A stretch of 64,000 nucleotides of DNA from Siphonodentalium dalli (GCA_032622095.1 CP136064.1:261927863-261991862); one strand, 5' to 3'. Positions 36,158-48,225 are shown, counted from the first letter of the stretch. The notes: a model not told the origin generated them from the sequence alone. Made by a program: numbers and translations.

Positions 36158-39100
36158 ATGACTATAATTAAGATATTATCTCTGAACTGCCGTGGACTAA
36201 ATCAATCAGAAAAACGTCGCGATGTGTTCCGACATTTACGTTCATTAGATGGTTCAATATACTGTCTCCAAGACACGCACTTCACAAAATCAATGGAAAG
36301 ATGCATAGAAGCTGAATGGGGCTACAAAACTATCATGGCTCCCTTTACGTCTCAATCGAGAGGAGTAGCTATTTTATTCCAAAATAATTTTGACTTCAAA
36401 CTGCATCAGGTCCAGCGAGATCCAAGTGGAAACTTCATTATAATGGATATTACTATCGAAAATATTAGATTAAGTCTAGTCAATCTATATCGCCCAAACG
36501 AGGATAACCCTGACTTCTACTCTAACTTGAAAAAAATACTCGACAAAATCGTGAATACCCAGATTATAATGTGCGGCGATTGGAATCTCGTTCAAAATCA
36601 GAATCTTGATACTTATAACTATAAACAAGAGAACCACCCACGTGCAAAAATTGAAGTTAAAAATCTTATCGACAGCCTCGAACTAATCGACATTTGGAGA
36701 ATCTACAATGCCAATGAAACCCGATACACATGGAGAAGAAAGTCCCCTATAAAAATGGCTCGGCTGGACTATTTCCTAGTATCCTCGGAACTCCTCAATT
36801 TATCAAACACGGGACCCGCGATAATACCGGGATATAAATCCGATCACTCAATTATCTCCTATCAAATAACAGTTAGCAACATGAAAACTGGTCATGGGTT
36901 TTGGAAGTTCAATAACTCTATTTTACATAGCAAGGAATATTGCGACTTGGTTAAAAGGATCATAGAAGAAAATAAAGTGCGCTATGGCTACTCATATGTA
37001 GAAGATGAAGGTGAACGTAAAGTTTCATGTAATATCAATAAGAGACTTCTTTTAGATGCCATTTTGTTAGACATTAGGGGAGAAACTATAAAGTTCTGTG
37101 CGAACCGTAAACGAGAACATCTTAAAAGAGAACAACTCCTTTCTGAAAAGATAAACAGAATATTATTCGATCTCGACAACTCATCACAAAGTCTCGAATG
37201 TAAGCAGAAGCTCATGGAAGACATGGAAAAAACTGAATTTGAATTAGAAAAAATACGAACAGAGAGAAATCGTGGTGCTATGATTAGGTCCCGAGCGAAA
37301 TGGGTCGAGGAAGGAGAAAAACCCACAAAATATTTTCTGAATTTAGAGAAACGTAACTATATTTCCAAAACCCTGACCAGTTTGACAGATAATAACGGCA
37401 ATAATTTGACAACACAAGACAGTATCATGTCGGAAGCTCGAAATTTCTACCAAACTCTTTATTCACATAAATATACTTCTGATCAAGATCTAAACCAAAT
37501 GTTAAAAAATTCTGAAACTCCAAAACTTACCCCATCTCTAGCATCGAGCATTGAGGGTCCGATAACTTTACAAGAATTGACACATGCATTAAAACAATCG
37601 AAAAACTGTAAATGCCCGGGACCATCTGGTTACACATATGAATTCTTCAAATTTTTCTGGTCTAATCTGGGGCCCTTTGTGACAGACTCCTTAACGAATC
37701 ATTTTCAGTCGGAGAATTATCGATCACACAAAAACAGGGTATTATAACACTTATTCCAAAGAAGGACAAAACCCGTCAATTATTGAAAAACTGGCGTCCC
37801 ATCTCTCTTTTGAACACAACTTATAAACTCGCCTCATCTTGTATCGCATATAGGCTTAAACGCGTCCTCCCGTATATAATTAATTCTGACCAAACAGTTT
37901 TTCTTGCTGACAGGTATATTGGAGATAATACAAGGCTCATATATGACATAATGCATCAAGTGAAAACCCACGATAAGCCTGGAGTCCTGCTCCTAGTAGA
38001 CTTCGAAAAAGCATTTGACTCAGTGTCCTGGTCGTTCATACATAAATGCCTCAATTTTTTCGAATTTGGCGATTTCATAAAAAAATGGATAGCCATTCTA
38101 TATGAAGACGCTAGTTCGTCTATACTAATTAACGGTCACATATCACAAAGTTTTAAATTGGGGCGTGGCTGTCGACAGGGTGATCCCATATCCCCGTATA
38201 TTTTTCTCCTCTGCGCTGAGGTGTTAGCATTGTTGGTAAGACAGAATGATAAAATTAAAGGAATAGTCCTCGGTGGTTCAGAGTATAAACTATCACAATA
38301 CGCGGACGACACAACGTTCATACTTGATGGCAATGGAAGTAGCATACGTGAGGCCTACTCAATACTTGACCTATATGCTCGGGTTTCGGGACTGCGTATT
38401 AACCCGGAGAAATGCCAGGCGGCATGGATAGGAGCAAGAACAAACTATGAGTCAACCATGTGCCAAGATTTAAAATTATCTTACTCAAAAACTTTCAACT
38501 TTCTGGGCATTAATTTCAACACTGATCTTCAAAAAATGATGTCAAACTACTCCGGTAAATTGGACGAAATAGAACGACTAACCAAGACATGGAGCCACAG
38601 GCTATTAACCCCAATTGGAAGAATAACTGTCATTAAGACACTTATTCTTCCAAAGCTAACCCACATATTCATGTCTCTCCCCAGTCCAGACGATGCTTTC
38701 ATTAAGAAGTTAAACACAATTTTATTCCATTTTATCTGGAACTCGAAACGAGACAGAGTACACAGGAAGCAGTTATGTCTTGATTACTCCCTAGGAGGAT
38801 TGAAAATGGTCAACTTGGAACATTTTAACGACGCAATGAAAATCACATGGCTGAGACGTCTAATATGTAAACAATCAAAATGGGCCCCTCTCCTAAAAGA
38901 CAACCCCATTATATATGACCCCCTGTACCTAACATATAATGCTAAGTTCCTGTCAAAACAAACTTCAAAAATGTCTAACCCATTTTGGAGGGATGTTCTC
39001 AGCTCTTGGTGCAAATTCATAAGCATAGATGATAAAAATGGTAATATCATGTCAGCGACCATATGGAATAATTCTAACATTAGAATGGAAGGAAACCCCA

Positions 39101-39959
39101 TTAACTTTAATTCGTGGAGAAATGCAGGCATTTATTTTGTAAACGATATGTTCCAAGCCAATGGGGAATTTCACACCCCCGACTCCCTTAAGGCTACATT
39201 CAATATTTCTACTAACTTCATTACTATGGCTAGCCTAAAACGCCAAATATATAGCCTTTCAAACTCTCGAAATCAGCCCCTCCTACGATTACACTCTCCG
39301 TTCTTACCCAAACATTTGAGCCCGTTATTAAGGGATCATAAAGGCGGTCAACTCTTTCATAGAACCCTATCAATAGGAAACCTGGGAACATGGGTGCCAA
39401 ACTCATGTAAAAAATGGAAATCGGAAATAAAAGACGACTCACATCATGGGGCAATATATTTCGTAATCCATTTACTACCACGCCTGACACCCAACTTCAA
39501 TGGCTCCAATATAGAATTAATACGAGAATCCTCTCGACGAACAAATTTCTGAAGATAGCAGGCATAAGAGCTGATGACCTATGTAAGAGATGCGAAAATA
39601 CTCAAGAAAACATTTCTCACATTTTCTGGGACTGCCCACACACAAATCGGTTCATAACCGAACTTCAGTCTTGGCTGAAAACAAATCAAGTGTCTATACA
39701 TATTACCAAACCAAATATGCTTTTTGGCGCTAATCAGTGTCAAGTGAATTCCATCATAAACTACTTTCTACTTGTGCTAAAGCAATATATTTATAGGACT
39801 AAATTTGACCCGATCCAACTCTCAATAAAGGCGTTTGTCGCTGAATTGAAATTCAAATATGAATGCGATAAGTACACATCCAGATGCAACATGCTATATC
39901 AAGAGTTTCAAAAGCGATGGCTACCCTTTGAAAATGTAATTAATGACAACACTGATTGA
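36158..39959 (+). pseudogene. LINE ORF2: AP endonuclease and reverse transcriptase, two frameshifts
   Basis: The likely start is ATG 36158 (MTIIKILSLNCRGL); the frame is open upstream to 36116. The endonuclease has LNCRGLN, CLQDTH (Asp where many relatives have Glu), GDWN and a KSDHS motif near 36838-36852. A connector rich in Lys/Glu and a KWVEEGEKPTKYF block follow. The frame then shifts near 37700, where one base appears missing. The reverse transcriptase continues from there: WRPISLLN, LLVDFEKAFDS (motif A), GRGCRQGDPISP and YADDT (motif C). A second one-base shift near 39410-39440 moves the C-terminal part, with a CxxC...H...C knuckle (CKRCENTQENISHIFWDC), into another frame ending at TGA 39957-39959. 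The protein would nick DNA and copy the element RNA. The domain order fits Tx1/L1 elements. Confidence 0.85.
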
Positions 39960-40435
39960 CTTTCTGACATCAACAAATAAAACTTACTTTATACATGTAT
40001 ATACTCCGAATAACACAGTTATATACATATAGCCCGGAACCCGAGCCATCTCTCAAATTTACATTAATCATTTCTTAACTCGATCATCAAAAGGCCGACA
40101 AAATTTTTTCAGCGCCAATCCTAACTCTTTATGTTACAGTATAATTGACGTTCTTAATTCAGTGCGCTAACGTTGTGTCGCCCAATGCCAACGGAATAAC
40201 AATATATTTATCTCTTTACCACAACTATATGATTCACGTATGATTTTACTAATGTCGCCAGTGAGAAAGTAGCCCAAGTGAAATTCACTTGGGAGCGTGC
40301 AAAAGTGAGTGCTAGAATATAATATGTATCAATGTATTGTTACTATAATGCTTGTGCATACGTATGTCTGTCTGTCTCATTCTTTTTGTTATATATACTT
40401 CCTCAATAAAAAAAATAAAATAAAATATAAAAAAA

Positions 40436-41600
40436 TTCCACCAAATTCATACACGCTCTTCTCTAATGATATGGTGCATTAAATCGCATTTGGTGTCGTT
40501 TGAGTCACGGATGGCGAGAGGAAATGCACTATCATTGATAAGATTGCTATTCGCCGATATCCACCTATAAGTTATATATAGCCAGCCAGGCCATCTCCAT
40601 GTCATTTTAAGGAGTTTTGGGCGTTCAAATTTCACAATCTCGACAAATGGTGACCCAATTAAGTCACTTGAACAATTATATCTTATCAACTGTCATATTT
40701 ATATGGGGATGGCAATCAGGGCATTCACATAATGAGCTAGCAAAAGAGATACGTAGAAGAAGCATTAAAAGTATTTTTATCATTCTATTTAAAAGATACA
40801 TATATTCTTGCAAACTGAGAGACATCGAACCGTCAGAGCGTTTCATATATATTATAACACAATTGAATCTGTTCCATTCAATACAGTTTCCACAAAAAAG
40901 TTACAATTTGTCAAGAGATAAGGAAATGTATCGAAGGCCTGTTCAAAAATAGTGGTCACAGTGTGCAGTCACATATATTTTCTTCTGATATAAAAGAAAA
41001 CGCAGTCAGTAGCACATGACTTTTCCGGATCCTCCAATACTGGCATCTGACAAGGGTATATCTGCCGATACAACGGAATTTTTAGAACAGACTCATCGAC
41101 TGACATAAACAACTCAAAATATCGCTCTGTGTCTGGCACATGTAGCTGATATACATGCGCAGCAACATTTCTTTTAAACTGAGAATATTTAGCCAATATA
41201 TAGCACCATGAAAAGAGGAGCACCTGAAAATTTCTTTAAAACATCTGTATCTTCATGGATATATGATAGCCAGGTGTCCTCAAGATCTTAGTCCAACCCA
41301 CTAGATTGATTGATACATCCCAATATGTAAAACCCAATTGTCGTCTTTTATTTTTGCGAACTAATATGTTTATGATGTTCATGTGTCATGTTATAACGTC
41401 TGAAGTATACGCAGTTGTAAATAAAAAATACTTATTGGTGGAAAGGGTTAATCGCGATAAACAAAATGACAATTGACAAGGTGGGCCACTACTTATATTC
41501 CATGACTGTAAGAATCATGTTTTGTGATGCTATTTGAATATACAATTTCTGCGATTACGTGTAACACTTTGAGCAAGAGTATCCTCTATTCCCAACAAAT
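40436..41600. other. Satellite remainder, then no feature recognised
   Basis: The first 150 bases continue the satellite interrupted by the LINE. The rest is AT-rich with no recognisable gene; open frames near 40617-41223 lack motifs. Confidence 0.5.
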
Positions 41601-41629
41601 ATCCACAGCATGCAGAGGGTTTCACATCA

Positions 41630-41663
41630 ATTTAACCTGGGCAACGCCGGGTAACCCTGCTAG
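41630..41663 (+). mobile_element. Isolated Helitron-like 3' terminus
   Basis: acctgggcaacgccgggt can form a short hairpin and is followed by aaccctgCTAG and then T at 41664. The layout is that of the array at 42124-44208. The element's 5' end was not located. Confidence 0.5.
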
Positions 41664-42123
41664 TCTATTAATAAAAGGGGTTAAAGGTCGGCAAATGAAT
41701 CAGTCAAACTAACCACGCGACTAACCAGTGATCTTAATTGGTTATTTAAACCATTTTAAATGCATGTGTATACAAATAAACGTCATATTTCTCAGATTTT
41801 GCGTGAATTTTTCATTCCGTATAGGCGATCAAATGTACTCTTACTCAAAATACCTTAACTATATTCAGAAACAAATTATTTCCCAGTACAACACTATATA
41901 TCCCCTCTATTATATATCAAGCTTGGTGTTGGGTTGGCGCCAGGAACTTAGTAAAACTTGCACCCTAATTGGTCTACTAGTATACCTATCCTGAATGTAC
42001 ATTGGTCGCTGAGAGTACTTATTAACAAAAAACAAAACAAATAACGCCGTTATAACATCCGCCTGGGTAGCTCGAAACACCACACCAAGTCTCGTTGAAA
42101 TCGGTCTAGGGGTCGGGAACATA
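41664..42123. other. No gene recognised
   Basis: Non-coding. The stretch 42055-42120 (caccaagtctcgttgaaatc) resembles leader-like sequence found inside the adjacent Helitron-like elements, so a further degraded copy may lie here. Confidence 0.4.
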
Positions 42124-42882
42124 TCTCCTATATATTTTTGAAGACCTCTGTCTGTCTGTCTGTATGTATGTCTGTATGTATGTATGTCATTTATACAAAT
42201 CTACGATTCTCAACCGATCTGGACGAAACTTGGTACGTGTGTGTAGTTTGACCAGGCGGTCGTCGTTGTCGTATTGGCGAGCCCGTGCGGCGCCCGCTTC
42301 GTGCAGGCGCAGACGAGATCTCGGAAACGGGTGGAGCTATCGACTTGAAATTTGCTATGCGAATGTATCTTGCCCCGGATACGAATTTTATCGGGTCGCC
42401 GAGCCCGTGCGACGCCCGCTTCGTGCATGCGCAGACGAGATCTCGGAAACGGGTGGAGCTATCGACTTGAAATTTGCTATGCGAATGTATCTTGCCCCGG
42501 ATACGAATTTTATCGGGTCGCCGAGCCCGTGCGACGCCAGCTTCGCGCATGCGCAGACCAGATCTCGGAAACGGGTGGAGCTATCGACTTGAAATTTGCT
42601 ATGTGAATGTATCTTGCCCCGGATACGAATTTTATCGGGTCACCGAGCCCGTACGACGCCAGCTTCGCGCATGCGCAGACGAGATCTCGGAAACGGGTGG
42701 AGCTATCGACTTGAAATTTGGTATGTGAATGTATCTTGCCCCGGATACGAATTTTATCGGGTCGCCGAGCCCGTGCGACGCCAGCTTCGCGCATGCGCAG
42801 ACCAGATCTCGGAAACGGGTAGAGCTATCGACTTGAAATTTGATTTTTGAATAGCCCGGACAACGTCGGGCTCATCGGCTAG
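42124..42882 (+). mobile_element. Helitron-like element A with 122-bp internal repeats
   Basis: It starts TCTCCTATATATTTTTGAAG, preceded by A. It passes through ctgtctg repeats and about five tandem 122-bp units (landmarks gagcccgtgcg, gcgcagac, gatctcggaaacgggtgg, gacttgaaatttgc, gccccggatacgaa). It ends with a hairpin (agcccggacaacgtcgggct) and CTAG at 42879-42882. A 5' TC, a 3' hairpin plus CTRR end, insertion without duplication and central tandem repeats are known traits of non-autonomous Helitron/Helentron elements. The 122-bp unit opens frames in every phase, which is not coding evidence. Confidence 0.7.
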
Positions 42883-43455
42883 TCTCATATATATTTTGAA
42901 GACCTCTGTTTGTATGTTTGTATGTTTGTCTGTCATTTATACAAATCTACGATTCACGACCGATCGGGAAAAAACTTGGTACGTGTGTGTAGTTTGACCA
43001 GGCGGTGGACGTTGTCGTATTGGCGAGCCCGTGCGGCGCCCGCTTCGCGCATGCGCAGACGAGATCTCGGAAACGGGTGGAGCTATCGACTTGAAATTTG
43101 CTACGTGAATGTATCTTGCCCCGGATGCGAATTTTATCGGGTCGCCGAGCCCGTGTGGCGCCCGCTTCGCGCATGCGCCGACGAGCTATCGGAAACGGGT
43201 GGAGCTATCGACTTGAAATTTGCTATGTGAATGTATCTTGCCCCGGATACGAATTTTATCGGGTCGCCGAGCCCGTGGGACGCCAGCTTCGCGCATGCGC
43301 AGACCAGATCTCGGAAACGGGTGGAGCTATCGACTTGAAATTTGGTTTTTGAATAGCCCGGATAATTGCGCAGACCAGATCTCGGAAACGGGTGGAGCTA
43401 TCGACTTGAAATTTGGTTTTTGAATAGCCCGGACAACGTCGGGCTCATCGGCTAG
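42883..43455 (+). mobile_element. Helitron-like element B, directly joined to A
   Basis: It starts TCTCATATATATTTTGAAGA immediately after the CTAG of element A. It has the same gacctctgtttg leader, about two and a half 122-bp units and a partial one, the same hairpin and CTAG at 43452-43455. Near the end a roughly 65-bp piece (gcagaccagatctcgg to tgaatagcccgga) is duplicated. Confidence 0.7.
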
Positions 43456-44208
43456 TCTATTATATATATTTGGAAGATCTGTGTGTTTCTGTGTGTGTGT
43501 TCGCGATGGACTCGAACACGGCTGGACCGATTTCGAACAAACTTGGTGCGGACACGTAATTTGACCTGGGAACGAACATAGGCCCGTCCATTTCTCCATG
43601 CGGCGTGACCTTGACCTTCAAACCGGTGACCTTCAACCTGTATCTCGGCTCCTGCTGGGCCGATTTGGACCAAATTTGGTATGTGGGGGCAGTGTGAGGC
43701 ACCGAGCCATTTCGTCGCGTCCGGATGCCCGTGTGGCGTGACCTTTACATTTCAAATGACCTTGAAACCATATCTCGGGTTCCGCTGGGCCGATTTCTCC
43801 CATTTTTGGGGTGTTGGTGTAGGTTGATCCCAGGAGCAACACGGGCATGTATGTCTGTCGGTGCGGCGTGACCTCGACCTCCGAGTGACCTTGAACTGAT
43901 ATCTCGGGATCCGCTGAGCCGATTTCCACCGAATTTGGTGGAAACGGGTAGTATGAAGCGCTGAGCAATTTCGTCACACCCGGATGCCCGTGCGGCGTGA
44001 CCTTGACCTTCGAGTGACCTTCACTCTCTAAATCGGGTAAAACCGGATGGATTTCGACGGGTACTTTTGTCCGGGCAGTGTTTTGGACCGGTCAAATCGT
44101 GACCCCACCTGACCTTGACCTTCAAAATGGACAATTCAAGGTCAAATCGCGCAATTCGCTGAAAAGCAGAGGGGAAACAGCCCGGACGAAGTCGGGTCCA
44201 CTTGCTAG
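43456..44208 (+). mobile_element. Helitron-like element C, directly joined to B
   Basis: It starts TCTATTATATATATTTGGAA immediately after the CTAG of element B. The interior carries about four units of roughly 120 bp with gtgcggcgtgaccttgac, tatctcgg, tgggccgattt and aatttggt, related in layout to but different in sequence from the 122-bp unit of A and B. It ends with the hairpin cccggacgaagtcggg and CTAG at 44205-44208, followed by T. Confidence 0.7.
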
Positions 44209-44338
44209 TATACATATATACAGACCATACTCTTTAATATATATAGAATATATATAGATACTCCGGAGAACATACATTTTTGCCTTTAATTGTGAGAATT
44301 ATGACAAGTGTCATGCAAAGTGAAAACATTGTTATATA

Positions 44339-44850
44339 TCTAATATATATTTTGGGACTCCTGTCTGTGTGTGTGTGTGTGTGTGTGTTAGCTATGGCCG
44401 GGAAAACTGCCAAACGGATTTCGACGAAATTTGATACCTAGGGGTACGTTTGTCCGGGGAGTGTTCTGGACGTATCAAATCGTGACCCCGACCTGACCTT
44501 GACCTTCAAAATTGTCAATTCAAGGTCAAATCGCGAATTTTGACGGGATTTCGACGAAATTTGATACCTAGGTTTACTTTTGTCCGAGGAGTGTTTTGGA
44601 CGTGTCATATCGTGAACCCAACCTGACCTTGACCTTCAAAATTGTCAATTCAAGGTCAAATTGGGTAAAACCGGACGGATTTCGACGGGTACTTTTGTCG
44701 AATACTTTTGTCCGGGGAGTGTTTTGGACGGGTCAAATCGTGACCCCGACCTGACCTTGACCTTCAAAATGGTCAATTCAAGGTCAAATCGCGCAATTCG
44801 CCGAAAAGCAGAGGGGAAACAGCCCGGACGAAGTCGGGTCCACCAGCTAG
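44339..44850 (+). mobile_element. Helitron-like element D
   Basis: It starts TCTAATATATATTTTGGGAC after an A and ends with the same hairpin as element C and CTAG at 44847-44850, followed by T, so it fits A^T insertion. The interior has a gtgtgt tract and three units of about 125 bp containing ggatttcgacg, ttttgtccg(g/a)ggagtgtt, cctgaccttgaccttcaaaa and attcaaggtcaaat. It is separated from element C by 130 bp of AT-rich DNA. Confidence 0.7.
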
Positions 44851-45534
44851 TACATATATAAATATTGATTAATCAATTTAGAAATCTGACTGTATCGTAT
44901 GGGGATATAGAGCTGGTGAAATTGTAACGGCATGTTGTATATGTGATATGTCAACTCTGGCTCAGTTTGCCGCTACTTCACCTACTACCACACGATACCA
45001 AAGACCTATTAGGGATTTGTTCGGGTATGTGAAACTCATAAGTTAGCATTCAGGCGCTATGTCAACTGGATGAATGTAATATTTTAATAACATCGCCGAA
45101 AAGTTCAAGCAAATCGACCGTATCACTCCATAGAAATCATCGTCTGAACTACCGTCGATTGTAAATATTTACTTCTCCATTCGGGACGCAACTATCTACG
45201 ATAAACTAACGAAAACGATTCCACCTTCGAGAATCATTGCAATTAATTAATATGTAAGAATGACGATGTGTGTTGCCAATTTGGATATAATATTTGTAAA
45301 AATAACTTATTCTCCATTTCTATTTGATCACCCTACCGCAGTGTTTCATATCACTTTAATATGGTGAACAATCTGAACAGTATAAGGGTGTTACCCAGAA
45401 AAACGAAACAGTGAATTGGATGTTCGGTTCAGACAGCCAATATAATATGTGGTGTATGTGGATGAGTGAAGTAGCGCCCAATTCGAACCAGTAGTTACAT
45501 GTTGTATTTGTGAGATGTCTATTCTGGCTCAAAT
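44851..45534. other. No feature recognised
   Basis: AT-rich non-coding DNA without gene or element signals that I recognise. Confidence 0.5.
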
Positions 45535-45925
45535 GCACCCATCCGTCCATCCCCGTACACCGCCCATTCCCGTACACACACCGTCCATCCCCGTACACAC
45601 ACCATCCATCCCCGTACACACACCATCCATTCCCGTACACCGCCAATTCCTGTACACACACCGTCCATCCCCGTACACACACCGTCCATCCCCGTACATC
45701 GCCCATCCCCGTACACACACCGTCCATCTCCGTACACACACCTTCCATCCCCGTACACATAGCGTCCATCCCGTACTCTGCCCACCCCCATACACCGTCC
45801 TTCCCCGTACACCGCCCATCCCCGTACACACACTGTCCACTTCCGTACTCCGCCCATCCCCGTATACCGCCCATCCCCGTACACCGCCTACCCCCGTACG
45901 CGGTCCATTCCCGTGCACACACGGT
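45535..45925. repeat. Minisatellite with (cat)ccccgtacac core
   Basis: Units of about 17 and 21 bp alternate (ccatccccgtacaccgc and ccatccccgtacacacaccgt). The array gives long open frames on both strands (Gly/Asp/Val/Tyr-rich or Pro/His/Thr-rich), which are translations of the repeat and not proteins I would annotate. Confidence 0.9.
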
Positions 45926-45978
45926 ATGGGAACTAATTTGGAGAGTATGGGGTGGGTGGTTTGCCGAAGTACTTATAC

Positions 45979-46135
45979 AAGGATTAACTGTCATGTGGAC
46001 TGTTTTTATGGAGATGTAACCGTGAGGTAAGTGGTCATAACTTGTGTAAAACCCGAAGGGTTTTACATACAAGTTATGACCACTTACCTCACGGTTACAT
46101 CTCCATAAAAACAGTCCACATGACAGTTAATCCTT
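45979..46135. repeat. Near-perfect 157-bp palindrome
   Basis: About 76 bases (starting aaggattaactgtcatgtgg) are followed, after a 3-base loop, by their reverse complement; the only difference I see is a 2-base insertion (at) in the right arm. It would form a very stable cruciform or RNA hairpin. It lies 50 bp beyond the minisatellite. A fold-over event in replication or a library/assembly artefact is possible. Confidence 0.9.
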
Positions 46136-46744
46136 ATATTTATATACATTTAGCGAAAAAGCCACTTTTGTAAATGTATTTAAATCGAAAAGTGTATCGT
46201 GACAAAACAAGCCCAAAATATCCCATAGCACCCTTGGCAAAAGTTAACAGGAACAATTTCTCTTTATATTGAAACCCAATGATCTATTAAGTCAATCATG
46301 TCCAAATGCGCCCAAAACATTACGCGTTCTTCTTTCCGAAACTGATGACGTGTCGATGTAATTATGAGGCTGCAGTTATGAGCTGTTGCGCGTTCACCGA
46401 GAAATAATTGCAACTAGCCACGTGGGGGCCGACCAATCGGAATGCTGGATTTAGTGATGATCACACTTAGTATGTAAATATACTGGATTGCATGCATATG
46501 GTCCTTTGTCCGTCAGTCGGGCCATGTATATGAGTTTTCAATCGTTTAGTCAGGGGGTAGTAAACAAATTGCAGGAAGGTATGCCGTTTTTTTTTTTGCA
46601 TCTGGCATTTCGGGTACCCATCACCCCAAAATTTGCACACAAAATTTTTTTTACTCCCAATTTTTTTACAATCAACCCCCCCCCCCCAAATTTAACTAAT
46701 TTTGGTCTAAAACCGCTTAATATCCTACTGACAGAGACGTGGCG
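46136..46744. other. No gene recognised
   Basis: Non-coding, with T-, A- and C-homopolymer runs near 46585-46690. The open frame over 46488-46829 runs through these runs and has no motif. Confidence 0.5.
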
Positions 46745-47060
46745 ACAGGGGGGTTTGGGGGTGTCTCCCCCCCCCAACTTTGGTCAACATTTTCAACAGT
46801 TGGAAATTTCATTCCTGCCAAAACATTAGTTGGAAATTTCACACCAACAATAGGTTGAAAATGTTCTTGTAGTTTGATTTTCAAACAATTTATTGGGGGG
46901 AATTAATTGTTTTTGGACCAATATTTGCATATTTTCCTAGTTTTTGTCAAAATTTTGGACTGAAATGGTCATCAGTTGGAAATTTTCCAACCTTAGGGAG
47001 GGTGACAAGTTGGAAATTTACAACACTTGGAAAGCTTGTGGTCTGGTCCCTCCCCCGTGG
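46745..47060. repeat. Second copy of the ttggaaatttca dispersed repeat
   Basis: The same order of words as at 14260-14690 (ggtcaacatttt, ttggaaatttca, gttagttggaaatttcacacc, caacaat, gttgaaa, tgttcttgtag). It is preceded by gtggcgacaggggg, similar to gtcgcgacgcccctg near 60080 in complement. Confidence 0.6.
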
Positions 47061-47281
47061 GCAGTCGAAAACTGCTAGTTAATTTAAGAAAACAATATTG
47101 TCATACATTTGGTCAACATTGTCATTGGAATTGTCATCAGTTGGAAATTTTCCAACCTAGGTGGGGTGTCAGGTTTGAAATTTCTAACTCTAGGAAGGCT
47201 TGAGGCTAGTCTAGGATTTTGCGATTTTCTTGTTCAGATTTCAAAATTTTCGCACACCGGGCCGAACCATGGTCGGCCTGG

Positions 47282-47381
47282 TGTGTCATTGTCCATCCCC
47301 CTGGCCAATATTGTAGTAAAATATTGTTTTGTTAAATTAATTAGCAGTTTTGTATTGGCCAGGGGGATGGACAATGACACA
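47282..47381. repeat. 100-bp hairpin with 29-bp perfect stem
   Basis: tgtgtcattgtccatccccc and nine more bases at 47282-47310 recur as an exact reverse complement at 47353-47381 across a 42-base loop. It could be a small foldback MITE or a structured RNA precursor; nothing else distinguishes these. Confidence 0.85.
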
Positions 47382-47719
47382 TCGGGCCCTTAAAAATGGA
47401 TTTTGTTTGGTTTTTGGCAATTATCTTAAAAGCAATTGACTTTTGGATATGAAAATGTATTACTGACCCCCCATAATGTGGCCATTCCGCACATTTTGAG
47501 TGGTCACACGACCCCCTATGTCCAACGGTTCTGGAAAAATAGTCACGGCGGGTGGTAGTACTTCGCGCAAAAAGGGGCGTGGCCATTTGACCCATTTCGC
47601 CCTCAATGGGAAATGTGTCACCAACCAAATATTGTTCGTGTACCTTCTTCAATTAATGGATTCGTGAAGAGTTTTGCTCTGGACATAAAAGTGCATACAA
47701 AACCACCCTCAGCTACTAG
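47382..47719. other. No gene recognised
   Basis: Non-coding sequence leading to the inner right arm. Confidence 0.5.
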
Positions 47720-48054
47720 AGTAAGTCGTGTCCACTAAATTTCTTCTTCGTGAGTTCCGGAAATTGCTGAAGGGGCGTCAGGTGTTCTGTTGTTTTCCAA
47801 TTGAAGAAGAACGGACATACGTGTGTTAAAGAACCTTCCTTGGTGCACGCATATGGAGAGGGACTTGTGCGGCAATATTTACTAAGCCCATGCGAGGCTG
47901 AGGAATTGGCCCCTAATAATTTACAAGGAAAACAGTCAGTGCATTAATAAATGTAAACCATTATTCGATGAATATTCAGGTAAACTACTCAATTCAGACA
48001 ATAAGTAACACTATACAAAGTTTATTCTGGGCATTTACATTAACACATATACAA

Positions 48055-48066
48055 GAGAGAGAGAGA

Positions 48067-48114
<48 letters not shown>

Positions 48115-48150
48115 AGAGAGGATTTAGAGATAGATAGATAGATAGATAGG

Positions 48151-48224
<74 letters not shown>
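48055..48224 (+). repeat. GA microsatellite
   Basis: Long gagaga tract interrupted by a gatagata stretch near 48128-48148; complement of the CT tract at 30860-30972. Confidence 0.95.

Positions 48225-48225
<1 letters not shown>

Larger units (their letters stand above)
33254..40435 (+). mobile_element. Tx1/L1-type non-LTR retrotransposon, 5'-truncated, 7.2 kb
   Basis: The element is bracketed by ttccaccaaat at 33243-33253 and 40436-40446, an 11-bp target-site duplication, although that word also belongs to the satellite unit. It starts inside ORF1, carries ORF2 with endonuclease and reverse transcriptase, and ends in an A-rich tail with AATAAA signals at about 40400-40435. LINEs move by target-primed reverse transcription and commonly lose the 5' end. 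ORF1 has an internal stop and ORF2 two frameshifts, so this copy is inactive. The distance between ORF1 and ORF2 is unusually long (about 2.4 kb). Confidence 0.85.

Noticed and set aside
36988-37326. Antisense frame within LINE ORF2
   Set aside because: Shadow of the reverse-transcriptase coding strand with no motif.
42164-43600. Several overlapping 60-140-residue frames on both strands
   Set aside because: They arise from the 122-bp tandem unit, whose length is not a multiple of three, so each frame repeats the same three peptides. No host or transposase motif.
45356-46072. 238-residue Gly/Tyr/Asp-rich open frame on the minus strand and Pro/His/Thr-rich frames on the plus strand
   Set aside because: These are translations of the 17/21-bp minisatellite; every frame is open because the unit lacks stops.
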